A stretch of DNA of 64,000 nucleotides. Source: Enterovibrio sp. JCM 19048 (GTDB lineage: Bacteria; Pseudomonadota; Gammaproteobacteria; Enterobacterales; Vibrionaceae). The stretch's first letter is position 1; each line of letters starts with the position of its first letter. Of this stretch, positions 40,818 through 49,009 are shown one piece after another. The notes under the pieces are model-generated. The model had not been told where the DNA came from and made no database searches. It was given only the letters and a program-made list of their open reading frames with translations. The position numbers were made by a program, and so were the translations under genes. The DNA is taken from NCBI GenBank assembly GCA_001310415.1, contig BAXE01000013.1:1-64000 (forward strand), in the 5' to 3' direction.

Positions 40818-41219
40818 ATGAAAAATATTATACCGAGAACACTGGCAGGGTTAGGTATGGGGCTGGCAACGTTTGGCGCCGCCGGTCAATCGACACAAGG
40901 AGAAGAGTGCTGGGTGAGTGCATCCAATGCTCCCGAATTTTCACAATGTACAGTTGCAGACGCTTCTTATTGGATGCCGGAAAAACTGGTCATTACGTTG
41001 AAAAATTCCTGCCAAAGTAAAATCATGCTAAACACCTGTGTAAAGGCATATGACGCAATCGGCGGCTGGGATTGTGAAGCCGTTGACCTCAAACAAGATG
41101 AAACATGGAATCAAACCGTGAACAACGAGCAAGTCTGGTACAAGTGGGCGTGGGTAGGCGTCGACAGTAAAAACCAAGGCCAGTGCCTGCAACCCGCGGA
41201 TTTGGAAGTCGTGTTGTAA
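40818..41219 (+). CDS. Small secreted cysteine-containing protein
   Basis: A 133-residue protein with a likely signal peptide (MKNIIPRTLAGLGMGLATFG, cut after about GAA). The mature part has six cysteines (EEC, SQC, NSC, NTC, WDC, GQC), enough for three disulfides, and is rich in Trp. No family is recognised. Single gene, clean frame. It may be an extracellular or periplasmic binding protein, but no function can be assigned. Confidence 0.7.
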   Translation: MKNIIPRTLAGLGMGLATFGAAGQSTQGEECWVSASNAPEFSQCTVADASYWMPEKLVITLKNSCQSKIMLNTCVKAYDAIGGWDCEAVDLKQDETWNQTVNNEQVWYKWAWVGVDSKNQGQCLQPADLEVVL

Positions 41220-41334
41220 AACATCGAATAGCCAAAACGCAATCTGTCAGTTTTTGATTCTAGTTATATTTAGATCTGGCAGATTGCTTTTAATGATTTA
41301 TGCCTCAAACCTCAATGCGTCTCCAGCTTTTAAT

Positions 41335-41372
41335 CCCTTCCCCTTTTCAAGGGGAAGGTTAGGATGGGGTTG
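41335..41372 (+). repeat. Dispersed palindromic repeat, copy 1
   Basis: Palindromic core CTTCCCCTTTTCAAGGGGAAG at 41337-41357, followed by a GTTAGGATGGGG tail. An inverted, slightly diverged copy lies at 43098-43136. Confidence 0.75.
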
Positions 41373-41700
41373 TTTTTGCGAGTTGCTATGGCAATGTCAT
41401 GCTCCATTCTTTGCTAGCAACAGCACACGATCTCTGTCTGATTCCTAGATTTTCCGATAGGTTTTCTAATGCCAATCGTGAGGTGCGTAGAAATACCCCA
41501 TTTTGTCGTATTTTCTCGTTCGTGATTTTGGGGCGTATGATGATACTTTATTAAAAACATGTGCTTAAGCTGAGTCCAAGTGTCCGGCGGATGCGTAAAA
41601 AATCCCAAAGTGGGGTGTTTAATTACCCCGCTGTGGGATCTAAGAAATTGTTATCCGGTCTTTGTTATTACTGTTTTCAATTGATAAAAAGGAGTTATTT
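41373..41700. other. Intergenic before the cassette-like genes; hairpin at 41602-41639
   Basis: No gene is supported. A strong imperfect hairpin pairs 41602-41616 with 41625-41639 and is followed by a T-run only on the minus strand, so it could stop antisense transcription entering from the small genes. Confidence 0.5.
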
Positions 41701-42060
41701 ATGAAAGATGTCTTATGGAAAACATTTGGAGGTTTGTCTATGCAGTACTACATAAGGAATTTTTTATTTGGTTCATTATTTACTGCATTATTAATTTATA
41801 GCTTTTTGCAATCAAATAAACCTATTGAAATTGGTTTGATTGGCGTTGTAATAGTTAATACATTTCTTTACCCGTATTCGAGATTTGTTTATGAAAGTAT
41901 TGTGAGTTTTATACTTGGTGACAATGTGTTTTTTGTTAATACAATAGTGATTTTATTTGTTAAGGCTATGACGATGGCTCTGTGCTGGGGTTTTGCTGTT
42001 ATGGTTGCACCAATTGGCTTGATTTATCTATATTTCTATCATAGTAAAGCGACCACTTAG
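41701..42060 (+). CDS. Small hydrophobic protein, cassette-borne
   Basis: A 119-residue membrane protein with three or four hydrophobic helices and no recognised family. The ATG at 41701 follows AAAAAGGAG, choosing it over an upstream TTG. It is markedly AT-rich compared with the chromosome around it. An attC-like site follows directly, so it is probably an integron gene cassette. Many such cassettes encode small unknown proteins or immunity factors. Confidence 0.7.
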   Translation: MKDVLWKTFGGLSMQYYIRNFLFGSLFTALLIYSFLQSNKPIEIGLIGVVIVNTFLYPYSRFVYESIVSFILGDNVFFVNTIVILFVKAMTMALCWGFAVMVAPIGLIYLYFYHSKATT

Positions 42061-42066
42061 TATATG

Positions 42067-42181
42067 AATTTAGCCCAGCTAAAAAGGCAATCAAGGTGAC
42101 GCGTTACACTTGGCGTTTTTTGCATGAAGTTTGGTGCGCTTGGCTTTTTTAGTGGGGCGCACCTTATTGCGGGCGTTATAT
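42067..42181 (+). repeat. attC-like integron recombination site 1
   Basis: About 115 bp. The right end is GCGGGCGTTATAT, with the expected cut point at G|TTATAT; a partly complementary left end begins TTAGCCCAGCT. The interior contains TGACGCGTTACACTTGGCGTTTTTT, resembling the Vibrio repeat family interior. Confidence 0.6.
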
Positions 42182-42199
42182 TTGGCTTAGGTTTGGTGG

Positions 42200-42556
42200 A
42201 TGAAATCGAAGGATAAAGTGGCTAGAAGTATCGCAATTTATCAAACGAAAAGGCGGCTTTTGGCTGCTTTATTACTAGCTGTATTACTATCGATTGCAAT
42301 TGGGATCTATACAAATCGAACCAAACAACATAGTGTTGAAGTGATTGAGGGAGAGGTAGTAAATCGCGTTACTGTGCTGACAGAGGTTGGTAATAAACAC
42401 TGGTTACTTGTATCTGTACCTTTAGTGTTAGAGGCAATAAAAGTCAGACTACCCAAAGGGCAACCTATAAGAGTTGGTTCACGAGTAATGCTTCAAAAAA
42501 TCGTTTATAAGGACTCGGGTCAACCGGAGTATAGCTTTCTTCGGTATGGGGATTAG
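42200..42556 (+). CDS. Small membrane-anchored protein in an integron cassette
   Basis: A 118-residue protein with a basic N terminus, one membrane helix (about residues 20-38) and a soluble beta-rich C-terminal part. No family recognised. It starts 25 bases after the attC1 cut point and is followed by attC2, the standard one-gene-one-attC cassette of about 495 bp. AT-rich composition differs from the chromosome. Function unknown. Confidence 0.7.
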   Translation: MKSKDKVARSIAIYQTKRRLLAALLLAVLLSIAIGIYTNRTKQHSVEVIEGEVVNRVTVLTEVGNKHWLLVSVPLVLEAIKVRLPKGQPIRVGSRVMLQKIVYKDSGQPEYSFLRYGD

Positions 42557-42560
42557 CAAA

Positions 42561-42676
42561 TTATAACAAGAGCATGAATGGGACGCTTACTCGTGGCGCA
42601 TTTTTTCATGGAAACATTGTGATTTAGGCGTTTCAATCGATTTGGGGTGGTAAATGCCGCTATGCTGACGTTATAT
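42561..42676 (+). repeat. attC-like integron recombination site 2
   Basis: 116 bp. Left core TTATAAC at 42561-42567 and right core GTTATAT at 42670-42676 are complementary but for the last base. The next boxes (CAAGAGCAT and TATGCTGACG) also pair imperfectly. Inner GGGACGC...GTGGCGC matches the Vibrio repeat pattern. This is the clearer of the two sites. Confidence 0.72.
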
Positions 42677-42691
42677 GCTTTGAGGAAATGA

Positions 42692-42928
42692 ATGCAAATA
42701 TTAGACTGTGAAATTAAAGTTTTTGAACTAGCTCATCCCGTGGGTCAAAAGAGATTTCGAGGTATAGCATATGAGTTTTGTGTTGATGAAAAGTGGCTAG
42801 AACCACAGCCATCAATTAATGAAGTCTTGGCAGTAACGCAAGATGAAGCTAAAAAGCTCCTTGAACTAAAGGTAAAGAAAGTGGCTGAGAAATATGGCTA
42901 TGTTTATCAGACTTTTAGTGAAGTTTAA
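42692..42928 (+). CDS. Small soluble protein after attC2
   Basis: A 78-residue acidic protein with no signal peptide or membrane helix and no recognised domain. It begins 16 bases after attC2 and follows a GAGGAAATGA Shine-Dalgarno region, as expected for the next cassette in an array. No attC follows its stop, so it may be the last and 3'-truncated cassette. Confidence 0.62.
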   Translation: MQILDCEIKVFELAHPVGQKRFRGIAYEFCVDEKWLEPQPSINEVLAVTQDEAKKLLELKVKKVAEKYGYVYQTFSEV

Positions 42929-43219
42929 GTTTTGTAAATCTCTTTACCACGCATTTAACACATATGAGCCCTTCTCCGGTCAATAGGCAATAATCTTCTC
43001 CTGGCTGCGTCCGCAGCCAATGCTATCAGTCGTCTACTTCACTTCCCCCAAATCAAAGTTATCCGAAGTAGGTGACGGCAGAATCGCAAAGATCCAAAAC
43101 CCCCATCTAACTTCCCCCTTGAAAAGGGGGAAGAACAAGAGCGCTTTATCGTCTTCTGCCGTGGTCTGATAAACCAAGAACACATGTTGCATCGGGCTTA
43201 GTTGACGTTTAGCTAAGTC
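42929..43219. other. Intergenic after the cassette region
   Basis: Contains a perfect GC-rich hairpin TGGCTGCG/CGCAGCCA at 43002-43019 and the second palindromic repeat at 43098. No gene or third attC site was seen. Confidence 0.5.
43098..43136 (-). repeat. Dispersed palindromic repeat, copy 2 (inverted)
   Basis: Core CTTCCCCCTTGAAAAGGGGG with the tail AACCCCCATCTAA in the opposite orientation to copy 1, one base longer in each run. The two copies face each other across the cassette region. Confidence 0.75.
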
Positions 43220-43881
43220 TTATTCTGAACTAAACGAGATAGGGCCATAATAACTTTCAACGCGAGATGAACTGTCGTCGGTGTCTGTCATTAGTGCGAC
43301 GACATCAATGTATTGATAGCTTTTAAGGTTGGCTTGCTCACTGCCTTTGTCCCCAAACAGGGTGATCATATCCTGATAAACATTCCGCTTTTCGGCATAC
43401 CAGACATCCACATCTGAATTGGCATCACGAACGGCCAACATTTTTACTTTTTCCCCGGCGTAAGGGTTATTCCAGTGTTCACCCAAATCGTTTGAACCTG
43501 ACCAAACATAATTCAATGCTTGATTGCTCCAGGGGAAAAGCCTTTGTTGATAATGAGGTAGATTCGGGCGGCATAGTCATCACCCTTTTTGGTTCTTTGA
43601 GGTAGCGGCGGGAGCTTGTTGCTGATTTTCCAGCTCCAATAGAGGTATGGCGTTTTCTGCAGATCAATTTTCTGCTTGAACATTAATCCGGATGCTGTGC
43701 CGTTACTTTGCGCTTTGAGTATATTTTCAGAAGGTAATGCTTGGTAGAAGGTTTCACCTGAGAAGATTTTCATCTCCCAGCGGGGGAGTTCTTCCTCAGT
43801 GAACTTGGGCAGCTCGACCACAGTTTCAGATGAGTAAGAGAAAAAGCTCGCGAGCATGAACAGATAAAGTCCGTTTTTCAT
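43220..43881 (-). CDS. DUF3047 protein (frameshifted here)
   Basis: About 220 residues with a signal peptide (MKNGLYLFMLASFFSYSS). PYLYWSWKI, GDDYAARIYLI and the later VWYAEKRNVYQD match DUF3047, a periplasmic or surface family of unknown role. The ATG at 43881 follows GGAGGG. The frame breaks in a CCCC run near 43520; one C restores FSPWSNQALNYVW. The gene upstream on this strand is separated by a terminator. Confidence 0.82.
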
Positions 43882-43916
43882 AATCCCTCCGTGTAAGAGC
43901 ATTCCATCACTACAAA

Positions 43917-43940
43917 AAAGCCTGACGTTTGTCAGGCTTT
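43917..43940 (-). terminator. Terminator downstream of the 116-aa gene
   Basis: AAAGCCTGAC/GTCAGGCTTT, four-base loop, T-run on the minus strand. Confidence 0.8.
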
Positions 43941-43946
43941 CCGGAA

Positions 43947-44297
43947 TCAACTGCGCTTTGGCTGCTTGTAGGTGCGGCCAGCGGCGGCGTAGGTGTCGCG
44001 GTTTTTGATCTCGAACTGAGTGTAGAAGAACCAGGCAACGAAAACCATCACGTCGTCACCCACGTTCATTACGTGCTCAACGAACTCTTGTTCTTCACCG
44101 TTCTCGTTTTCTTCAGTGAAAACGTGGTAAACGCGGTTTTCACCTTCAACTTCTGCCAGTGCGAATTGACCAGTCAGTGCGTTAGCTGCTTCTGCAACGT
44201 TTTCGTCTTCGCTGGCTTTCAGCATATCCAGCGCTTCTGGCAGGCCGTTGGTTGCGCTCAGCGCTTTCACCAGCGTTTCAAAATCTTGTTGTTCCAT
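43947..44297 (-). CDS. Conserved hypothetical protein, 116 aa
   Basis: An acidic protein with MEQQDFETLVKALSATNGLP, an acidic middle (ENENGEEQEF) and a basic C-terminal tail YKQPKRS. No domain, signal peptide or membrane segment is recognised. It lies between two terminators downstream of the YebC-family gene, in a separate unit. Function unknown. Confidence 0.7.
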   Translation of the reverse strand: MEQQDFETLVKALSATNGLPEALDMLKASEDENVAEAANALTGQFALAEVEGENRVYHVFTEENENGEEQEFVEHVMNVGDDVMVFVAWFFYTQFEIKNRDTYAAAGRTYKQPKRS

Positions 44298-44326
44298 GAT
44301 GGAGCCTTACTTTTAAGGTAAACGAA

Positions 44327-44352
44327 AAATGCCCGGCGTAAACCGGGCATTT
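44327..44352 (-). terminator. Terminator of the YebC-family gene
   Basis: AAATGCCCGG/CCGGGCATTT with a six-base loop. Confidence 0.85.
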
Positions 44353-44369
44353 CATACGCAGTGGGGCGA

Positions 44370-45092
44370 TTATGCCTCTACTTCTGCGTTGTGATAAACG
44401 TTTTGTACGTCGTCACAGTCGTTCAGCATGTCCATGAACTTCTCGAAAGTCGCAACGTCGTCGCCAGTAACTTCAGTCATGGTTTGTGGAACGAAAGTGA
44501 TCTCTTCAACGTCCAGAGTCACTTCTGGCATTGCTTCAGCCAGCGCGCTCTTCACTTTGAAGAATTCAGTGTTTGGTGCAAATACAGTGATCACGCCGTC
44601 TTCACACTCGATGTCAGTCACGTCTGCGTCTGCCATCATCAGTGCTTCCAGCACTGCTTCTTCGTCGTCACCCGCGAATTGGAAAACCGCTTGGTGGTCG
44701 AACATGTGAGCAACAGTACCTGGGCCACCAATTTTAGAGTTGGTTTTCACGAAGCACTGACGCACTTCCATGTAAGTACGGTTGTTGTTGTCAGTCAGAC
44801 AGTCAACGATCACTGAGCAACCGCCTGGGCCAAAACCTTCGTAGCGCGCAACTTCATAGTTTTCACCGCCGCCGCCAGCCGCTTTCTCGATTGCTTTCTC
44901 GATTACGTGGCTTGGCACCTGATCTTTTTTCGCTTTCTCGATCATGCGCTTCAGCGACAGGTTGGTTTCTGGGTCGCCACCGCCGTTTTTCGCGATAACG
45001 TAGATTTCTTTACCGTACTTAGAGTACAGCTTAACTTTGGCGCCTTGTGTTTTCGCCATTGAAGCTTTACGAACTTCGAAACTGCGTCCCAT
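44370..45092 (-). CDS. YebC/PmpR-family regulator (YeeN-like)
   Basis: A 240-residue protein of the YebC/TACO1 family. [19 protein letters not shown], the central YFGFGP-type block, is diagnostic, and the MGRSFEVRK start and DDVQNVYHN end are close to the YeeN branch. Members bind DNA as regulators or help ribosomes at proline-rich stretches. Cytoplasmic. Unbroken gene with its own terminator. Confidence 0.9.
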   Translation of the reverse strand: MGRSFEVRKASMAKTQGAKVKLYSKYGKEIYVIAKNGGGDPETNLSLKRMIEKAKKDQVPSHVIEKAIEKAAGGGGENYEVARYEGFGPGGCSVIVDCLTDNNNRTYMEVRQCFVKTNSKIGGPGTVAHMFDHQAVFQFAGDDEEAVLEALMMADADVTDIECEDGVITVFAPNTEFFKVKSALAEAMPEVTLDVEEITFVPQTMTEVTGDDVATFEKFMDMLNDCDDVQNVYHNAEVEA

Positions 45093-45241
45093 GGGGAGTC
45101 ACTCTCTTTGCTATGCGTTTATTGAAGTGGCAGGGATTTTATCAATCAGTCACGGGCTTTTTCCAGCTTTTATCGCGGGTATATCGGCGTATTTGCTGAG
45201 TCTGATCAACTCTTAACCCTTATATTTGCCTGCTTGAAACA

Positions 45242-45268
45242 AAAAGGGAGGCGAAATGCCTCCCTTTT
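45242..45268 (-). terminator. Terminator of the porin-GH16 operon
   Basis: AAAAGGGAGGC/GCCTCCCTTTT, five-base loop, T-run on the minus strand, 15 bases past the GH16 stop. Confidence 0.85.
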
Positions 45269-45283
45269 AACCGTTTCATCGAA

Positions 45284-46848
45284 CTACTTTTCGTAGCGGA
45301 TGTTGTCGATATTCAGCACCATAGGGCCGGTTGGCTCAATGACGAAGACATTACGGATAGCTTCAACATTGGCTTTGGCATCGGTCGCGAAGCGGTTGCC
45401 GTTCTCTACCAGCTCCGCAAAGCTGATGCGTACCTGCTTCCATTGACCCAGTGGCGGCACTTCTACATCAATGTCACTGGCGTGCGGCCAGCCACTGTCG
45501 ACTTTGACCATGATTTTCGCATCCGGGGCTTTGTCTTCAACCATCAGGTCGAACACGATTTCACCGCCTTGCATCCACTCATCCAAATTCACTTCCGGTG
45601 ACTCGAAATAGAAGTTACCGACGTCGCCGGTTTTCTTAATCGCGAGCACATTGCCGCGGCCTTCAACCTCTTTGGTTTCTGTGTAGACCTTGAATTGAGG
45701 ATCGTACTCTTTCGAGCGCAGGTGTTTATCCGGTTTGTCATCAAACAGAGTAAACAGTGGGCCAGTGGCATAATCTGGACCCGGGATGATGATTTCCGGT
45801 GCCGGTGTTCCTGCCACAAATTGGGCGTCTTCAGACACGGTCGCACACCCTTTGCCGTTTTGCGGGTTTTCCGCGCATTCATACACGCGGACAAAATCCA
45901 CTTGCATGGTTTGAGGGAAAATAGACGGGTCGATACCACCTTCATTGGCATTGGCTGCCCATGAACGCCCAGTGCCATATTCAGCAGCAAGTGGAAGCGT
46001 TGGTTAAACGGTGCGTCGTTTTCACCCGTTACCCATTTACCGCCTTCTTTATATTGGCTATACCAGCCGTCGGCGCGTTGGGTCGCGTAGTGAACGTCGT
46101 CCACATACCAACGCATTTCGCCTTCTTCCCATTCCAGCGCGTAGGTATGAAAGCCGTCAGCGGGGTTAACATGCCCCGGCAATTCGAACTCCGCGGCAGT
46201 GCTGACGTTGTCAGGCCATTGTCTGCCGTAGTGAATCGTACCGTGTATGCGGCCTTCTTTTTTACCGGGCTCTGCGCCCAGTTCATCGGTCGGTGTTTTC
46301 AGGTTTACCGCTTCCACAATATCTATCTCGCCGGAAGCCGCCCATTCACCATAAACCGCATCGGTTGGCAGCATCCAGATTGCAGGCCAGGTGCCTTGCC
46401 CTGAAGGCAGCTTGGCGCGGATTTCAAATCGGCCATACTTCCAGTCGCCTTTGTTTTTAGAATTCAGGCGGGCGGAAGTGTAGGGGAGGGTCGCCTTGTG
46501 ACGGCTGACACCTTGCGGGTCGGATGGTCCGGTAAACTGATAATCGTTGGCGACGATATTGAGGTTGCCGTCTTTCACGAAGGCGTTCACTTCACGGTCT
46601 GTGTAGCATTGCCGTTCGTTGTTACCGCCGCCGTAGCAGTTTTCTTCGAGATTCCATTTCGAGGAATCGATGTTTTCGCCGCTGAATTCGTCGTTCCAGA
46701 CCAGCGTCCAGCCGTTACCAGGGCGAACCACAGGGCTGCTGGTATCAGGCCCTTGCGTGATTGGGGCGTAGATTTTTGATTCACAACCGACAAGTGCCGC
46801 GAATATTGCGCTGGCAATCACTGCTCGCCGATAGGGGAAATTGTTCAT
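45284..46848 (-). CDS. GH16 beta-1,3-glucanase (laminarinase) lipoprotein with C-terminal module (frameshifted here)
   Basis: About 521 residues. Signal peptide with lipobox LVGC (Cys22) anchors it in a membrane, probably on the outer surface. The GH16 domain spans residues ~45-310 and has the catalytic ExDxxE motif in GEIDIVEA (Glu174, Asp176, Glu179), with GTWPAIWML around it, typical of laminarinases. A beta-sandwich module of unassigned carbohydrate-binding type follows (~340-521). The frame breaks near 45962; one base restores the QTMQVDFVRVY strand. It lies 25 bases after the LamB-like gene in one operon. Confidence 0.9.
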
Positions 46849-46873
46849 TGTCGTATCCTTACACGTCGGAATA

Positions 46874-48339
46874 TCAGGCCGTTGCCTTGCTCATTGCATT
46901 AACCGGTAGCAAAGTGCGATTACCAGTAGGCGTCAGCTGAATACCAAACACAAAGTCATCTTTAAGCGGCGTATCGTTCGAGCCACGCTCCCCGGTCGTC
47001 CAGGACTGAGGTAAATAGGTCGCCATAAAGCGGATTTCAGCGGTGGACAGGCCATCGGAAAGCACAAAAGTCGGCGCGACGGTGAATTTGGATTGATGCC
47101 AGTGCCCGCCATTTTGAACGTTCTCGTAATAGCCCATTTCGGTTTGAACGATAAAGTTATCTTCCACCGGGAAGATGTTGCGCATCATGGCGGATACCCA
47201 GTAGTTGTATCCCGCATCTGGCCCGATGTCGTTGGTACCTTCGTCGTTGTACTGCGCCTGCAGGGAAGGGAAGAAGCCAATGCCATTGTTCATGGTGTAG
47301 CCGCCCCAAAGCAGAGCCCGCACGGAGGTCGCATCTTCTTCGCGGTGTGTGATGAGGTAGTAGGGGTCGCCGTAAAATGAACCGTAGTTCTTATCATTGA
47401 CTTTGTAGCCTGGGTCAGTGAACCCGGGCGCAGCGCTGCGTAGTCAGTGATTGTGCCGCCAAGCAGGTTACCGGAACCCAATCCGCGTCCAGCCTGGAGA
47501 ATGGCATAGGAAAACGCATTGCCTTCCAGACCAAAGAAATCGAGCATGTGATAAATAGCGGTCACGTCGTAACCCGTATCTGCCCACTCTTTTATCTGGT
47601 TGTTTTCCGCGCTGAGTCCCCAGTTGTCGGGCATGTATTTGTAGTTGCCCTGTAAGGTCAACGCACCCAATGTATAAGAGAGGTGGAAAGTGTGCATTGG
47701 GTTGTTCTGGTTATCTTTGATGCGGGCATAGTCAGCATCACTGAAGATGAAATTGCTGTTCAGATTGGCATCGACAGATGTACCCGGCTGCAGCGCGGCA
47801 TCAACAAAGTCTTCGTATTTGTCGTAGCCTTCGCTGATATTGCGGTCACTGACAATGTAGGCAATATCGATAAGGCTTTCGCCCCACTCGTAGTCTTCAA
47901 CACCCACACCTAAACCATCAAGATCGGTATAGAAGAAGTCGGTCATGAAGATGTAGTTTTGCTCACCAAGCTTGCGCTTACCGCCCCACAGCGTACCGGT
48001 TCGCAATATGCCGTCCATTTCGATAAACCCAATCAGGTCATCGAACTCGGTATCACCGATCCCGACATTGATGCGCAACTGCTTGTCTTCGCCAATGTTA
48101 GAGATGGTGGTAAAGGTGAGATTGCCATCGTTGTCAGACTCCAACCCAAGGCGACCCAGCAGCTCTTTTTGGCCGCCAATGTCTGCTTTCTTGAAGTCAT
48201 TTTCCTGGCTGACAAAGTAGCCTGCCCGGAAATACCCGTGAAATTCTACGTCGTCGATAATGTCTGCATTGGCGGTTGTCATCCCTAAAAGCACGGCTGA
48301 CACGCCTGTCGCGACCATCGACAGTCTGCACTTGTTCAT
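46874..48339 (-). CDS. LamB/maltoporin-like carbohydrate porin (frameshifted here)
   Basis: About 488 residues: signal peptide ending TANA, then VEFHGYFRAGYFVS, the start of a LamB-type barrel, and a C-terminal strand region. Maltoporin-type trimers pass oligosaccharides; here the neighbours point to beta-1,3-glucan oligosaccharides. The ATG at 48337-48339 follows GGAGTGAGA. The frame breaks near 47425; one missing base gives APGFTDPGYKV. The LacI-type operator at 48372 lies 33 bp upstream. Confidence 0.82.
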
Positions 48340-48371
48340 TCTCACTCCATAAGAGGTTGAGTTACTCCTGA

Positions 48372-48387
48372 AAGAAAGCGCTTTCTT
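48372..48387. promoter_or_regulatory. LacI-type operator before the porin-GH16 operon
   Basis: AAGAAAGCGCTTTCTT, a perfect 16-base palindrome with the central CG step typical of LacI/GalR sites, 33 bp before the porin start codon. Identical cores occur at 48881 and 55750. Confidence 0.75.
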
Positions 48388-49009
48388 GATTGTTGCAAAA
48401 AATACCCGAAAGTTTACTGAGAAACGGCCTGACACCCAGAGGCTGGATCTTTGCTAACTATCGAGCATGACTAGATTTGTGGTTACTTTGTACGAACTTG
48501 ATGACATGCGAATTCAGCAACAGCTTGATGAAACCGCTCGTCATAACAACAACAGTTCGTACGTTTTTTGAACTGCAAATCGGAGTTACTCGAAACTTAG
48601 CACAATTCACATAATTTTCACATTAAGTGCGTTTTTGCGGGCTGAATAATACGTTTTGTCGTCATGAAAAAACAAAGGATACTCACATGCGAGACGTGAT
48701 TCACAATTTGGAATTTTGCATCTCATACATTTCTTGAAGTGATGAACTCCGGGTATTTATCTAAATTTTCACGCTTTCCGTTGAGTATAGAGTGCGATTA
48801 ACATTATTTTCACATTATGAGCAACGTCTAATCGATGCTTTCCTGAAGTCGGCTTGCCGGCTTTATTTTGGAAATAAGCAGAAAGCGCTTTCTTTTCAAA
48901 AACGACACCTTTTACAAAGCAAGATTTCTCCACTCATCAGGAGATCTTTCAGAGCGGCGGTATCACGAAGCTGACCGCTGCGGGATGTAGGATCAAACAT
49001 ACGGACAGC
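48388..49009. other. Divergent control region of the glucan locus
   Basis: About 620 bp between the porin and GH17 genes, AT-rich, containing the operator at 48881 and probably both promoters. A 60-codon frame within it has no recognisable product. Confidence 0.5.
48881..48892. promoter_or_regulatory. LacI-type operator before the GH17 gene
   Basis: GAAAGCGCTTTC, the same core palindrome, 117 bp before the GH17 start codon. Confidence 0.7.

Noticed and set aside
41414..41608. 64-codon minus-strand frame in the region before the cassettes
   Set aside because: Low-complexity translation, no start signal, no family.
42929..43060. A third attC after the 78-aa gene
   Set aside because: ATTTAAC fits the left core, but no complementary right core or Vibrio-repeat interior follows.
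41650..43065. GTTATCC at 41650 and 43059 as outer attC/attI cores of the cassette array
   Set aside because: The sequence does not fit GTTRRRY, has no pairing partner at the right distance, and a seven-base match can occur by chance.
48792..48974. 60-codon frame in the glucan control region
   Set aside because: It overlaps the LacI-type operator and has no recognisable product.
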